A DNA stretch of 64,000 nucleotides from Flammula alnicola (GCA_015499995.1 JADNRV010000241.1:1-64000); one strand, 5' to 3'. Shown: positions 44,221 to 57,100, counted from the first letter of the stretch. Numbers and translations are program-made. Notes: generated by a model not told the origin, from the letters alone.

Positions 44221-46540
44221 CTACCTCTCGCCCTGGCAGCCCCTCAGCAAGTCCTCCACAAAGTAAAAGCTCCGCCTGCTCGCCCCGCCCACACTGTCCT
44301 GGTCAAATTCCCTCCCCTCCAGCCTGGCGACCTCCAACCCCACCCACCATCGGCAGATCTGATAGACGGTGGTGCGTGAGCTGCCTGCGGCGCTTTATCG
44401 ACCGATAAACGAGGAACACGAGCACAAGGAGCACGATGGCGCTCAGGGCACTAACGACCCTAATAATCGTGTTTTGGCGCGACTTGCTGCAAAACAAGAC
44501 AGGTAAGTACCTTAGGTCCGGTTCTCGTTGTCAATCTAATGCTTGCCTATATCAGCTGCATCCTACCATGTCCGCGAACCCCTCATCCCAGCTTCCAGCA
44601 TGCAAATTCATGCTTCGCATGCTGAAGAACAGAACGACGCCGGTGTCTGTGCGCTGGTACATGCTGCCATATGCTATGTGCCGAACATGCTTGCTGAGCT
44701 GTTTTCAGTAGCGCTATGATCGTCAACGAGGGCGAGGCTTGAGGAACAACTTGAGTAAGCATCCTCGATCCCATTTTCGTGCTGAAAACAGGAACCTACC
44801 GTAGGTTTGCAAGTCCAGTCACCACCACTTGCCCACTGCGCCGAGCCTTCAACACACACCAAATGTGCCATACGCAAATGACTGTTGGATCAGAGGAATT
44901 AGCGAAAGGTTTCATTGCTGGAAAACACGGGAAAAGGTGAGTGCTAAAGCCATTGTATTATGTCTGGGAGGCTTACGCCATAAATGTTGCCCTGCCGGTT
45001 CTTCTTCCCCATATCTGTCGTCATCTGTCGAATGCACAATTGTTGAGGAGTTTGGCAGCCCTAGCCGCTGAGATGAGGCTCGAACGGGTATGTATGGATG
45101 TGCTGGGTACGTCGTCCTGCACCAAAAAGGTCAGTAAGCAGGCAATCTCGATATCGTACTGAAACGAGCACTTACCGTCCATGTAGACAGCCTCAGACTC
45201 GGCTCTCATCATGCCCCCAATGGCGACAACTCCTCCGCCTTTGCTGGTATATCGACAACAGTAATTCAAATGCACTCGATACCCATCCTGCTCCGGCCAC
45301 AGGCTGTCCCATCGACATCGCACAGGCATCATGCATCATCGCGCAAGCATACCCGTGGCCCTGTGAGGGTACGCCTTTCTGCACCGAGCCCTTGCGAGCA
45401 TATAACGCGCACAACGCCAACAACATCATGTCCTCGGAGGCTGAGAGGAGGGGTCGTGGCCGAGCTGGAACAAAGGTGGACAGGTGAGCTGTCAGTCGTT
45501 GCAGCCCACAGAACCCTCTACTGACTTTTTCCAGACTTGCATAGGCTCCGTTGCTCGTCTCCAGGACCGGCATCGATCGTACGCCGTGTATCGATTGCAG
45601 AACGAGACGGGTTCGCGTCAACCTGGGGTGGAGGTCACTGGTGAGCATATGCGGAGACGATATCATTTATCAACGAGCCGAAAAGGACTTACCGTAGGTC
45701 TGCGAGTCCGTCCGGAATCGCATTGCTGTGCCGAGCCCTCAATCGCGTGCTATATGGGTCGTTACCAACATTCGAATGATGGGTAGATTGCTGTGGGGGT
45801 GGTGCGAGATGTATTACTTAGCTGGTAAATGCAGAAAATGGTCAGTGCGAGCCCTTGAATACCGTATTCGGGGTGCTTACCTCGCAGACGTTCACTTTGA
45901 CAACCCTTCATCTTCGTAACGGGCACCATGCTTCGGATCTGTGATTGGCCTTGGCTAATGAGTTCGGGCGATGGCCATGGTGCTGATATCGAACAGGCGC
46001 GCATAGACACCTCTGGCACATCGTCATCCTGCCTGGATATCTACGAAACAAACAAGTCAGGAAGCCAGATCTCGAACTTTTGCTGAAATGGACACCAACC
46101 GTGCATGGAGACAGCATACATTATCACAGAGCCCTCAAGCACGCGGAGGCTGGAAGGAAGGGTCACGACCAGGCGGGGACGAGAGTCAACAGAGGGGAGT
46201 TGTCAGTGGTTTCAGCCCACGGAACACGCTGCTGTCTTGTCCTCGTAGCGTTGAGTGTCTTCCTGCGCCGTTGATGTAGAGTACATGAGGATGGGTGTAG
46301 AAGAGGGAAGGATTGCGGAAGAGGGCGGCAAAGAATACACCAAGACTTTGATCTCCATTTTCGTTGAACGGAAGGGACCGAGCTTGATTTTTGTTCAACG
46401 TTCACCGGTTAAGATCGACTCACCGTTGTAGAGGCTGCGCTCGATTACATGGTCCGTAATCGAGCCAGGAAACAGCGAGAGAGCATGGGTTTCCCAAGCA
46501 CGACCAGGGTGACCCCAGGTGCCTGCTCAAATTCATTCCG
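44221..46540 (-). pseudogene. Module gene family, copy B, with C-terminal membrane anchor
   Basis: Best-preserved copy, minus strand. The start region near 46530 reads RNEFEQAPGVTLVVLGK. Repeated exons are separated by introns such as gtaagcaccccgaatacggt..catttaccag (45885-45827), gtaagtgctcgtttcag..ttggtgcag, and gtaagcctcccagac..cgtgttttccag. The last exon (from about 44479) has a membrane helix, IIRVVSALSAIVLLVLVFLVY, followed by RSIKRRR and a cytoplasmic tail ending SFYFVEDLLRGCQGER in a shifted frame. Several exons contain stops (for example after CAFDR), so this copy is not functional as read. Ancestrally it probably encoded a single-pass membrane protein with a repeated extracellular module. 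Function unknown. Confidence 0.55.
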
Positions 46541-46823
46541 AGTTTTTACCATCGTCCCATACCGTGACCTAAGCACTGGTCTGTCATTCCACCTCTCTTT
46601 CATGATTGTTTTGACGTTTTCCTTGGTATAATAAAATAACATCTCAATCTCTTCTGGATGCATTCTTCTCGCAAATTAATCTATCCTTCCCTTCGATAGC
46701 TTCAATTACATATGTAAATCAGCAACAGGGCACATCACCACATTACGCTGAAATTTGGCAAGTATCACAATCCTCACTCTTGAAAATAATTCACACTAAA
46801 CAGCGAGCACAGGACACAATTTA
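46541..46823. other. No gene seen
   Basis: Spacer between copy B and the kinase-like gene; AT-rich, with no supported frame. Confidence 0.4.
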
Positions 46824-47821
46824 TCAAAGCCCACCATGGGCTTGCACATATGTAGCAAACGCCATAAACACCTCTTCGGGCACATCCCCAGTAATTTCCG
46901 GCAGCCTCGTCATCATATCTCTCGTCTCCTCCCCCCGCCACATCATCCAAAATCTAATTTTCGAGTACTCCCAGAAACTCGGCATCCATCCAGACTGTTC
47001 CCAGTCAATGATGGCGAGGACACGCGGACCTTCATTGACGCTGCGAGGGGTGATGATGATATTGCTGAAGTTAAGATCAGAGTGCGTGAAGACGATTGGG
47101 GAGTCGTAAGGGAGGTGGGGTAGACCGTCCTCGTGAGCTCTCTCACGTTCTGAAGTTGAAGGTGTGCGCATGAAGAATTCAAAGAAGGCCTCACTGTTGG
47201 GGAAGGCATCGGACAGCGACCCGAAGCAAAGCGACTCCATGGATGGCTGTCCGCCTATCGCTCCTACAGTACACGCACTCTGTCAATGCACATCTTTCAC
47301 AGAAAATGTTAGGTCGTTTCCTCACCAATGAATTCCTCTCCAGGCAGGCGCTTCAAACGACGCAAAGCACGCACCATGGTGCCCAGCTCTGCGCAGACCT
47401 GCGTCTTCTCTTGCTCCGTAAGGTCCTTCCAGCGATCATTCAGAGTCTCTCCCTCAACCAACTGCATGAACACGAACAGCTCGTCGCCATCGCGCCGCCA
47501 CCCGTACACCTCTGGCACGGGCACTTGGGGCAGGAACCGGTGTAATGCCCATAGAGTCTGTCCCTCCGCAGCCGATGCGCGATGGCGTGTCATGACGCGC
47601 ACACGCTTTACCACAAGGCAAAGTGATTTGAAGATGGATACATGACGAGCATAACCAGGTAGAGCACCGGCGTAGATCTGGTCGGTGGCGGGAAGATCAG
47701 AAAGCGTGTGGTGCTTAAAGAAAGAGGAGTCTTGAAAGAAAACCGTTTCCTCAATGGGGAGCATGGTAGAAGAGATTAGGACAGGAGAGCCTAACGGACA
47801 ATCGTCCGGTAGTAAACCCAT
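46824..47821 (-). CDS. Aminoglycoside-phosphotransferase-fold (APH) kinase-like protein
   Basis: Two exons, 47821..47326 and 47263..46824, join in frame to 311 residues. The APH family (protein-kinase-like fold) includes small-molecule kinases; many fungal members are uncharacterised and are not resistance genes. Seen: an N-lobe with VVKRVRVMTRHRASAAEGQT and VPVPEVYGWRRDG, hinge FVFMQLVEGETLNDRW, the catalytic loop HSDLNFSN (residues 226-233), metal-binding AIIDWEQSGW (Asp about 252), and the substrate-lobe phrase PSFWEYSKIRFW. Intact catalytic residues and clean splicing suggest a functional gene. It lies between a degenerate repeat copy and the isomerase gene with no obvious functional link. 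Confidence 0.85.
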
Positions 47822-48628
47822 GGTGGAAGATGGTCCGAGGCTAACTTGCGATAAGTGCGTTACATCAAGTGAACGCGCCTAGATCTAGTTTTAAACGATA
47901 AATCGTCGATGAGGGGAAGTCGAATCCACGATTGTGGTAGTAAGAAGAAAAGAGATTAGACTCGTCGGCGACTGGGACACAAATTCCAAATCCATGGCAC
48001 GTGATCAAAACGCGTCGCGTCGCGCTGTCCTACGGAGTACTCAGCCAGAAATTCATTATTCAGTCAAAAATCACTTTCACTTTGGCGGTCTCATAATAAT
48101 ATTATGCGGCGTGGCGATAAAATAACCTTTGTCGTTTCAGTTGTAGTATCGAACAGGTCTTGGTCAAAGTTCATCACGTTCTGGTCTTTTAGAATCCAAT
48201 ATATCTTCTTGACGTTTCGAAACGACTACTATCGCCCATCCTAAGGGCTCCAAAACCAACTCCTCACCGGAAGACATTGAAACGCCCTCTTGGAGTATCC
48301 ACGACACAGTTTTATGGTGCAGCCGTTGAATCGGGGTACCAAAATTGGCGCCGCCCAGATTTCGTGGCAAGGATGAGAGGCTTGTGCCCTCTATATAGGC
48401 CTACGTCCACGCGACCGGAGGTTGAATGGATAAAGGAGGTGTCGGGGTCGAATAAATAGGGAACGAGGTGTGAAAGGGCAAAGAGAGACGCGTGCTTTTT
48501 GATGTCGACTGGTGTCAGATCTATCCAAAGCATAATGCGGTCCGGGCCTTTCACCCTTAGTTAAAGATTGCTCGCGGCGCTTGCAATGAAGTGCAAATTA
48601 AAGTTAATAGTGAATGTATTGACAGATC
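47822..48628. other. No gene seen
   Basis: Contains 5' flank of the kinase-like gene and 3' flank of the isomerase. Short overlapping frames only. Confidence 0.45.
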
Positions 48629-49761
48629 CTACAGCTTCGACAGCTTCGTCTGTACGGTCAAAGGCGAGAATTTGGGCTTTTCTTTCTTAGCCGTTGCTCG
48701 GAGTTGCTCGGTAATGTCCTATAATCGGGTACAGGTATCAGGATCAAGAGAATCAAAATCAAAATCAAAGAAATGATACCAACGTTCGTCATGAGGGCAG
48801 CTGCGTTCCATGCCCCTGTATACGCCAAATTCTCAGGGACACTGGGATCTATCATTAAGTGGAAGAACAGTTAAGATTAAGGACGAAAAAGTACCTGTGA
48901 TCCCGCGAATGGGTAATGAGATGCTTCGAGCCCGTAACTGCTATGGGACTCTTTCCAGCAATGAACCTGGCAAGCTCAAGAGCCTCCTTCACAACCTCAT
49001 CCCGGCCACCCTGCACGACCTTTGACACCAGGCCGAGCCTTTCAGCTTCAGCGGCTGAGAACGGACGTGCGGTGTACGTGAGTTCGCGCACGAGAGAGTG
49101 GTTCCCGGTGATCTTGGGCAGGAATGCCAGCGAGCCAATGCCTGGTGCGAGGCCGATGCCGACTTCCTGTTGACGATGGCACAATTAAACAAGGCTAACC
49201 AACGTGAAAAAAAAAACCCACCTTGATAGCGAAGCTCGTGTTGGAGGCGGCATAACGAATATCACAAACTGCGATCAGGTCGACACCGAGTCCGATGACG
49301 TGCCCGTGCACAGCAGCGATGACGGGGAATGATGCACGCTGGGGGGCACCGAGGGCGCTTTGGAATGAAAGGATCATATTCCGTTTTTGCAGAGATGTGC
49401 GAGCGTTGTCCAAGACGGTTTTTGAGCCGAGAGCAGCGGCGTCACTTACTGAGAGGATTCAGAGGTTGGAGGCAATGAGAGAACATGAGACGTACAGTCA
49501 AGCCCAGCTGAGAAAACGTTAGGAAACCTCGAGGACACAACAGCCGCCCGAACGTCGTATCCATCTTCCGTTAGGGCATCGAAAAGCTTGCCATAGGCAA
49601 TCCAGAACTCCGTGCAAAACGCGTTCACGGGTGCTCTGCGTGCACAACATTGTCAGCTAGGATATATGGAGGAGGAAGGAAAGATACCTGGCCAATTCAA
49701 TGTGCAAAACGTGAGGGAAAGGCTCAGAGACTTTGAGCCATTTTGAGGAGTACTGCGACAT
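48629..49761 (-). CDS. Peroxisomal dienoyl-CoA isomerase/enoyl-CoA hydratase-like protein
   Basis: Six exons, 49761..49688, 49635..49496, 49448..49222, 49166..48895, 48841..48784 and 48718..48629, join in frame to 286 residues. Crotonase fold: FSAGLD, then AAVHGHVIGLGVDLIAVCDIRYA (oxyanion-hole region) and KEVGIGLAPGIGSLAFLPKITGN. The C-terminus is ..TKLSKL, a canonical peroxisomal targeting signal, pointing to fatty-acid beta-oxidation of unsaturated chains. Of the three acidic residues described for rat dienoyl-CoA isomerase, the Asp in GVDL and the Glu in KEV are present, but the third (Asp in GLAxDxG) is Gly here, so the exact reaction is uncertain. A truncated near-identical copy lies at 22014. 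The final two exons were chosen because they restore frame to SKL. Confidence 0.9.
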
Positions 49762-49789
49762 TCCTGATTATGAGAATGTTTGTAAAAAC

Positions 49790-51720
49790 TCTTGAAATGT
49801 GGCTCCCAGTCGACGGCGTTCGCTTTCACGAAACTTTGAGCGGGCACCTGGGGTCACCATGGTCGTGCTTGGGAAAGTTGCAGTTGCTGGCGAAATGTCA
49901 TCACGCCACGGGCCGACAAGACTCCTCGGGCATCGCGGTCGTTCAACCAACATGGAGATCAAATTTCCTTTAGAGTCCATACAGTTTGTATTCTACATCA
50001 ACGGCGCGAGAAACCACTCGACACTACCAAGACAGCAACTTACCATCAGCCAATCATACTGTCCGTCCCCCTCGTTGATGGTCGATATACTCCGCATATG
50101 CCCACCTCCACCCCAGGGACGCGAGCCCATCTCGTTTTGCAATGTATGCGCGATATGCGATTGATGGCATGCTGTAGATGAGCAAGGATGCTGTAGAAGG
50201 TTGGCAAAGGTCAGTAAACCGTTCCGTTGGATGCAACGACCGACAACTCACCTCTCCACCTTTGTCCCAGCCCCGCCTGATCCCAGCATTCGTTCCCTCC
50301 TCTACACCATCCTCATGTACATTAACGGCACAGGAAAACACTCAGCGCTACCAAAACGAGACAGCAGCGTGCTCCGTGGGCTGCGACCACCGACAACTCC
50401 TCTCTGTTCGTCGTCCCACCCCGGCCGTGACCCTTCCTTCCAGCCTCCGCTCGCTTGAGGGCTCGGCAATAATGTATGCTGTCTCCATGCACGGTCGGTG
50501 TCCGTTTCAGCAAAAGTTCGAGATCTAGCTTGCTAACTTGTTTGTTTCGTAGATCTGCATGTCTATGCGCCTCTTCGAGATCAGCACTATGGCCATCCCC
50601 GAACTCAGTAGCCAAGGCTCCCAAGCGCCGCCGACAATCACAAATTCGAAGGATGGTGCCCGGTACAGAGACGAACGCTGGCCAAAGTGAACGTCTGCAA
50701 GGTAAGCACCCCGAATACAGAATACGATGGCTTGCACCAGCTAACTACTACATCTCGCACTACCCCTCTGCAACCTACCCGTCGTTCAAACGTTGGTTAT
50801 GACCCATATAGCGTGCGATTGAGGGCTCGGCACAGCAGGACGATGACGGATGGATGTTCATATTCAGCGCCTCTCTTGGCGGCTAACGCGGAAAACCCCT
50901 CAACAATTGCGCATTCGACAGATGACGACGGATATGGGGGAAAAGAGCGGGCAGGGCAATGTTTAAGGCGTAAGCATCCCAGATGTGATACGATGGCTTT
51001 ATCACTCACTCTTTCCCGTGTTTTTCCAGCAACGAAACCTTTCACCACTCCCTCGCAACCCAACAGTCATTTGAACATTGCGTATGGCAAGTGCGGCGTG
51101 TGTTTGAAGGTTCGGTGCAGTGGGCAGGGCAGTGGCGACTGGTATTTGCAAAGGTACGGTAGGTTCTCATTTTCAGCACGAAAATGGGATTAAGGATGCT
51201 GACTCACCTCCTTCCTCAAGCCTAGCCCTCGTTGACGATTACAGCGCTCCTAAAGATAACTCAGCAGCATGTTCGGCACGTAGCATACGGCAGCATGTAC
51301 CGGCGGCGTCGTTCAGTTCTTCATCATGCCAAGCGTGAATTTGCACGCTGGAAGCCGGCATGAGAAGTTCGCGGAATGGATGCAGCTGATACAGGTAAGC
51401 ATTAGATCGACAAGGAGAACTGGACCTAACATACTTCACTTACCTGTCTTGCTTTGCAGCTTTCTCGTCCAGCCCCATTGTACCAGCATCATCCAATGAA
51501 TCGGCTCCGCAATCGTCAAGACCAGCGCAGCAGCGGAGGCACATACGACCTTCGTGTCATCGCACGCCGTGCTCCGGTGTTGTTCTCTTTTCTGCAACCA
51601 GGCTTTCGAGGTGCAGGCGGCGTGTTGTCGAGGAGACGATGTTTGGAGCGGGGTAATGGAGGTACCTAGGTGCCGCCCACCCTTGTGCATTCAAAGGATA
51701 GCAGTAGATAAGGGAAAAAA
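49790..51720 (+). pseudogene. Module gene family, copy C (degenerate)
   Basis: Starts divergently from the isomerase with NFERAPGVTMVVLGKVAV. Introns similar to each other and to other copies: gtcagtaaaccgttccgttg..cctttgtcccag (about 50211-50271), gtaagcaccccgaatacaga..cttgcaccag (about 50701-50739), gtaagcatcccagatgtgat..gtgtttttccag (about 50970-51030), gtaggttctcattttcag..cctcaag, and acttacctgtcttgctttgcag. One exon reads NETFHHSLATQQSFEHCVWQ and another YYISHYPSATYPSFKRW, apparently diverged repeats of one module. In-frame stops occur in several exons. Family not recognised. Confidence 0.55.
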
Positions 51721-53150
51721 GAGCAGGCAATGCAGAATCTACGAGGTAAGACACTCTAGACACAGAATACGACGTTCGAGTACTCACCTTGTTCTGCGTT
51801 CACCAGCTAACAACGACGACACCTCGCACTACTCCCTCCGCAACCTACCAGCCGTTCGAACATTGGATATGACGAGTATAGCGTGCGAAGCGCAGAGATG
51901 ATGGGATGAATTTGCAGACGTCTACGGTCTGGTAAGTTCTCGTTTTCGGTACGGGGCGAGCTTTACTTACCCTCGTCCCTCAGGTCTCTCGTCCTCATCG
52001 ATGACATCAACACTAGCGAAGACGACTCAGCAAGGTCGTTCGAGGGCGGAATACGGCGGCGTGTACCTATCGCACGACCCAGGCAGTCGTTTGTCTGCCA
52101 TTCGTAGGCAGATGAAGCGTGTAGCTGTGGACTCGAAGCTGGGATGCGAGGTTCGCAGGTGCTGAAGGTATGTATGATCCGCGACGAGAACGGCGCCCAA
52201 GATACTTACGTGTCTTACTTTGCAGCATTCTTATCCCTCAAGTGGCCATATCGTCTGCATCGTCTGCATCATCCGAGAAATGGCTCTGCAACCGTCGACA
52301 GAAGCGCACCAGCGGAGGCTTATGATGTCTGCTGTCCTCCAGCGCTGTTCCTCTGCAGTTCGGCCCGGCTTTCGAGGTGCGGTGATGCCCTCGCGGGGGT
52401 CTGCATGCTCGTAGAACGACAGACAAATGGGCAGGGCTGGAGAGACGTCCACAGCCGGGATCGAGCGGCGGTTTATTCGGTTTCTCGAGGACTGTAGGAT
52501 GCGGATTTCGGAATCATTTCGAGGTGAGTATCGAGCTTTACTTACCTGCATGAGACGGCCTGCTGATGGCTCTACATGTTCTAGGCATAGAATATATTAG
52601 CGCCAGATCAACCATGAAGGTCGAGCGATGCAGCTTCCGGGTGTGGGCGGTTTCGTGGCCTGCTCGTTGTTTGCAGGCGCTGCTGCGGTACACAGCGTCA
52701 ATCGCCAGAAACGCAACAGGAGAGGAAGCGGCGACTTACGCGTCCGTTGGAGGTCGTCTTAAACTGTGCGGTGGGATAAAGAGGAGGGGTCAGTAACGAG
52801 GCTGAGGTGAGTATTAAACGTTACTTACTTGCATGATAGCTTTGCTGACTGATAAGGTGGTCTAAATATGTGATTATAAGCGACGAGTAGGCGACAAACA
52901 ATAAACGTTGGGACCTACGAGCTGAGCAAGATGACGGTCAACAGCGTTGGGTCAAGAGGATAAGTGATGGCTTACGAACGGGACATTCGACGATGATGGG
53001 GAAGAGCGCTCGGGTTTCGAGGGATGGAAGGCAAGGAGAGGAGATGAGGAAGGGGATGAGGAGACGAGGCAAAGCCCGCCTGCTTTCATCCGATTCTGAT
53101 ACCCCCTGTATGTACATATGTAGGCTAATAAAATATAATCCAGTTGTTCA
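51721..53150 (+). pseudogene. Module gene family, copy D (tandem to copy C)
   Basis: Repeats the layout of copy C's 3' half. An exon NNDDTSHYSLRNLPAVRTLD follows acceptor cgttcaccag (about 51805). Later come a Leu/Glu exon (SCGLEAGMRGSQVLK) and an intron ending cttacgtgtcttactttgcag (about 52225), then an S/P-type exon start. Stops and frame changes are frequent. 52800-53150 grades into unassigned sequence. Confidence 0.45.
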
Positions 53151-54180
53151 AATACCTGTGTGAAGCAAGCAATGTCCTTACAGGGTCCGGAACCAACAAT
53201 TCGCTGAGCGAGCAATTGATCGGCGCTTATCCTGAGCATCCGGACCTCCGTTCGTTATCGTGTGCTCCTCTACCTTTTTCTGGCAGCTTCTATCTGTTAA
53301 CGGGAAACCTGCTTTACAGAATTCAACTTATTAGGAAAGAAATTCTGCGTGAATACAAGGTTTGTATTCTTTTCGAGATTCTGTCTCAAAACCGATGATA
53401 TCTCAAACTCATCCTCGCCTGCACTCACAGTTTCTTTGGACCTCGACCACCAGCTACCGCACTACCCGAGCCCCTAGGATTTCAGGACGGTAGTGAGGTT
53501 ACCAAATCCCGTTGAATTTGCGATTAGAACGTATTCCGTGCGTATGCGATAAACACCATCTTCCGGTGCAACGAAAATTCAGGCAGGCGAAACGTTCTGG
53601 CGCAACATGTTCAAGTCTGAAAGGACTCTTGTTGGGGTGATATCTTGCCTCTTACGTGGTTTTTTGAGGTCGCCGTTGCCAGTGAATTGGATTTGGAGTC
53701 GGAAACAGTGGTCGAGGAGAAGGTCTTGCCGGTGAGTGGATGTCACCGTGTACGGCGGCGTGGTACTCACTCGAGGATCAGAATAGGAACACTGCTAAAG
53801 AACGGCATGTGTTTGGAGAAATACATATGGTGGTATTTGGAGTGGAATCTGCGTTACAGTGTCCTAAGTGTGTCCGTGAGTAAGTCTTTCGACCTGGGCT
53901 CGCAAGATACCTATGTTTGCTAATATGTGAGAGACAAGACCCTGTACCGTTGAATGCGAGTCCATTCTGTAGATTCGAGGAAGATACAAGCTGTTCGTTG
54001 CAGCGAAAACGGCATAAATAACATGCATTAGACTAGGTACAACTATTACAGCATCGCACTGTCGATATCAAAACACTCTCAGTTATTGTGCCATCTGTAA
54101 GATATAAAAAGTATGAGTGTATGGCAGATCCTAAAAAAGTTGGATGCTCACCAAATAAGTAAACTAATCCTGTGGTATTG
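53151..54180. other. No supported gene
   Basis: Short frames on both strands (53144-53398 plus, 53645-53923 plus, 53770-53579 minus). The minus strand at 53960-53600 reads PYTVTSTHRQDLLLDHCFRL and looks mildly coding, but it is unrecognised. 53990-54180 is 3' flank of the NLR gene. Confidence 0.35.
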
Positions 54181-57100
54181 TCAGGCCGGTCGGTAGCAGG
54201 ATTGCCATGACCGTCCATGGGCAAAATTACTGAGGTCAAGTTCGGTGGCAGTTATGCCAATCAAGCGCTTGGTTCTGAGACGGAAAAGTCCAGGAAGACA
54301 TACATGTGGAACCCATAGAAGTAGTCTAGCTTGTGGGCCCAAGATCCATCCATCTTGCTGGATTTTGATGCAATCTCCCCAGTCACCGGTGATGTCAGGA
54401 GCATTTTCAAAGAGGGAATGTGATTGAGACAATGCATGGTTTGGATTAGATGAAAAATGAATTCTTGGTATCCGAATGAGTGTAGCTGACCTCACAGCAG
54501 TAGCATCAATATAGCCTTTGAGCAGCACAGGAATAACTTCAGCGGTCTCTACATCCCAGATGCGGATTGCCTTGTCGTGCGAGCCCGAGACGATGCACTT
54601 GCCATTTGGTGAAAATGTGACGGAGGTGACAAAAGATGTGTGCCCTTCCAGGGGCACATCCACCGCTTCGCCGGTCTCTGCATCCCAGATGCGGATCGTA
54701 TCGTCCAATGAGCCTGAGATGATGCACTTGCCGTCTGGTGAAAATGCGACAGAGGTGACAAAAGATGTGTGCCCTTCCAGGGGCACAGCCACCGCTTCGC
54801 CGGTCTCTGCATCCCAGAGGCGGATTGTCTTGTCGCGCGAGCCCGAGATGATGTGGTTGCCGTCTGGTGAAAATGCGACGGAGTAGACCGTGTTTGTGTG
54901 CCCTTCCAGGGGCACAGCCACTGCTTCACCGGTCTCTGCATCCCAGATGCGGATCGTGTTGTCGCCCGAGCCCGAGATGATGTGCTTGCCATCTGGTGAA
55001 AATGCGACGGAATTGACTGATGATGTGTGCCCTTCCAGGGGCACAGTCACCGCTTCACCGGTCTCTGCATCCCAGATGCGGATTGTGTTGTCCTCTGAAC
55101 CCGAGATGATGCGCTTGCCGTCTGGTGAAAATGCGACGGAGTAGACCGAGTTTGTGTGCCCTTCCAGGGGCACAGCCACCACTTCGCCGGTCTCTGCATC
55201 CCAGATGCGGATCGTCTCGTCATATGAGCCCGAGATGATGTGCTTGCCATCTGGTGAAAATGCAACGGAGGTGACCGACTCTGTGTGCCCTTCCAGGGGC
55301 ACAGCCACCGCTTCGCCGGTCTCTGCATCCCAGATGCGGATCGTGTTGTCGCGCGAGCCTGAGATGATGCGCTTGCCATCGGGTGAAAATGCGATAGAGT
55401 GGACTATGTTTGTGTGCCCCAGTAACACACTCTGGCATGCTGGCCAGGTGGTGAGACCCCCAGAAGCGACCCGTATAGCTTGAGGAAACTTTGCTGCAAA
55501 CTTGCTATATATAACAGAACTTTCTGGCACAAATGGGAGTGCAGATAGGTATAGGTGCGGTGTGCTTTGCGAGATCACGCCTCCAAACATGCGCACAAAC
55601 CTTTGAGCATCTGTCGCAAAGTCCAAGATATCTCTGCATTGGTCGTGAGCCTATATATCGCCAATTGTCAATATGGAATCCAAGATGATAAAATTGGATG
55701 AGAAGACGCACAGTGATCCATTTCATAATAGAAGATAATGTAGGAGCAGCAATCTGAACTGATTTTATGAGACTCAAAACTTCGATCCAGAACAGAAATT
55801 GCCGATTGAAAAATTCTTTGACTTGATTTGCGATTTCTGAATCAAATACTGTTGCTTCAACATGAGCGGTCCAATATCGACAGGAATAGGACACTGCAGA
55901 GGAGATTGATCGTTTGATTCGTTCAGCTAAGTCAGGAACATCCGAATTCAGCAGATAGGAGCTTTCCAAGCCACATATGTTGAAACGAAGTTCTGCCTTC
56001 ATAACCTGAAGCGTAGAAAACGCGAGGTCATTCCTGTGCAATGAAGTATCGATGTAGAAGGCTTTGCTCCGTGAGCGATCTGTGAGGTAGTCATGGAAGG
56101 AGGAATGGAGAGGTCGGATAGGAACAGAGTCGTTGGTGATACCGCTCAAAAGTGATCCCATGTGTTTCACAACGGAGCTAATGTCGTCGGCGTCAATGAG
56201 GCCAGAAGGGCAGTGCTTTCTTATCGTTTTTAAGGCAGACAGCGAAAGTGGCTCATACAGTGAAAGTATTTGGCCCATCACAGACCGGAAAACCTGCATG
56301 TCGTCCTCGTCATTATCGGCGCACATTTCCTGCAAAAGGGTGTCATATAATGTGTCCAATGTCGTCACTGAACGCGTGGTCGGAGAATTAGTTAGTTTAA
56401 CAAATCGTGTCTCTGGACTGGAGAATTTGCCGCTGCCTTGGATGAATTCACAAGCAACGAAAGCCCACTGAAAGAGCCCTTCCGATCGATCAACCAATAA
56501 ATGCAGTTTGCTGTTATCTAAAAAAAAGCCATTGACTTGAGCTAATCGCCTGGAAATGTAGATTGAGATGTCCTGATCGGTGGAAGATTTCGGGATATCA
56601 TCTGTGACTTTAGATATTACATGCCTGCTGCTTCCCAATGCCTGGGAAATGTCATCTAGAGTGCGCGAAGTGAGGAGGATGCGGAAGTTGGAAGGGAGCT
56701 CCCTTGCTCGGCGAGCTAGAATGGAAAGTAAATGGCCGCGAGAGTGAGCGTCACCGCTTTCATCGAGCGCCTCGATTACAAGCAAGATAGTTCCACCATT
56801 GGAAAGGCGGGCGGCAGGTTTGACTAGCAAGTTCTCCCATTGCTGTATGATATCTGGCGTTGACTTGAGCCAGCTCCTGTCCCGTATCGCGTCTGCCAAT
56901 TCTCGCTTGATTCCTGGATTGTGAGAGGCCAAATCACGAGCGATAGTGCTGAATACTTTCTCGTGACGGCGCTCAGTGAGGTAGGTACGATCGAAACAAA
57001 GGCACGAGCCTAGCTCTCTGCTCTGATCGAACTTGAGAGCGATTGTGTGAGCGATCGCGGATTTGCCAGTGCCGGCAGCACCATTGAGCCAGAAGACGCG

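Noticed and set aside
46824..47821. Antibiotic resistance gene
   Set aside because: The APH fold is widespread in fungi with unknown small-molecule substrates; nothing in the sequence or neighbours points to drug resistance.
54518..55483. Plus-strand frames with regular repeats (MCPSRGTATASPVSASQ type), or a CRISPR-like array
   Set aside because: They are the reverse strand of the WD40 repeats. The 129-bp period matches 43-residue WD repeats exactly, units have no unique spacers, and the host is eukaryotic.
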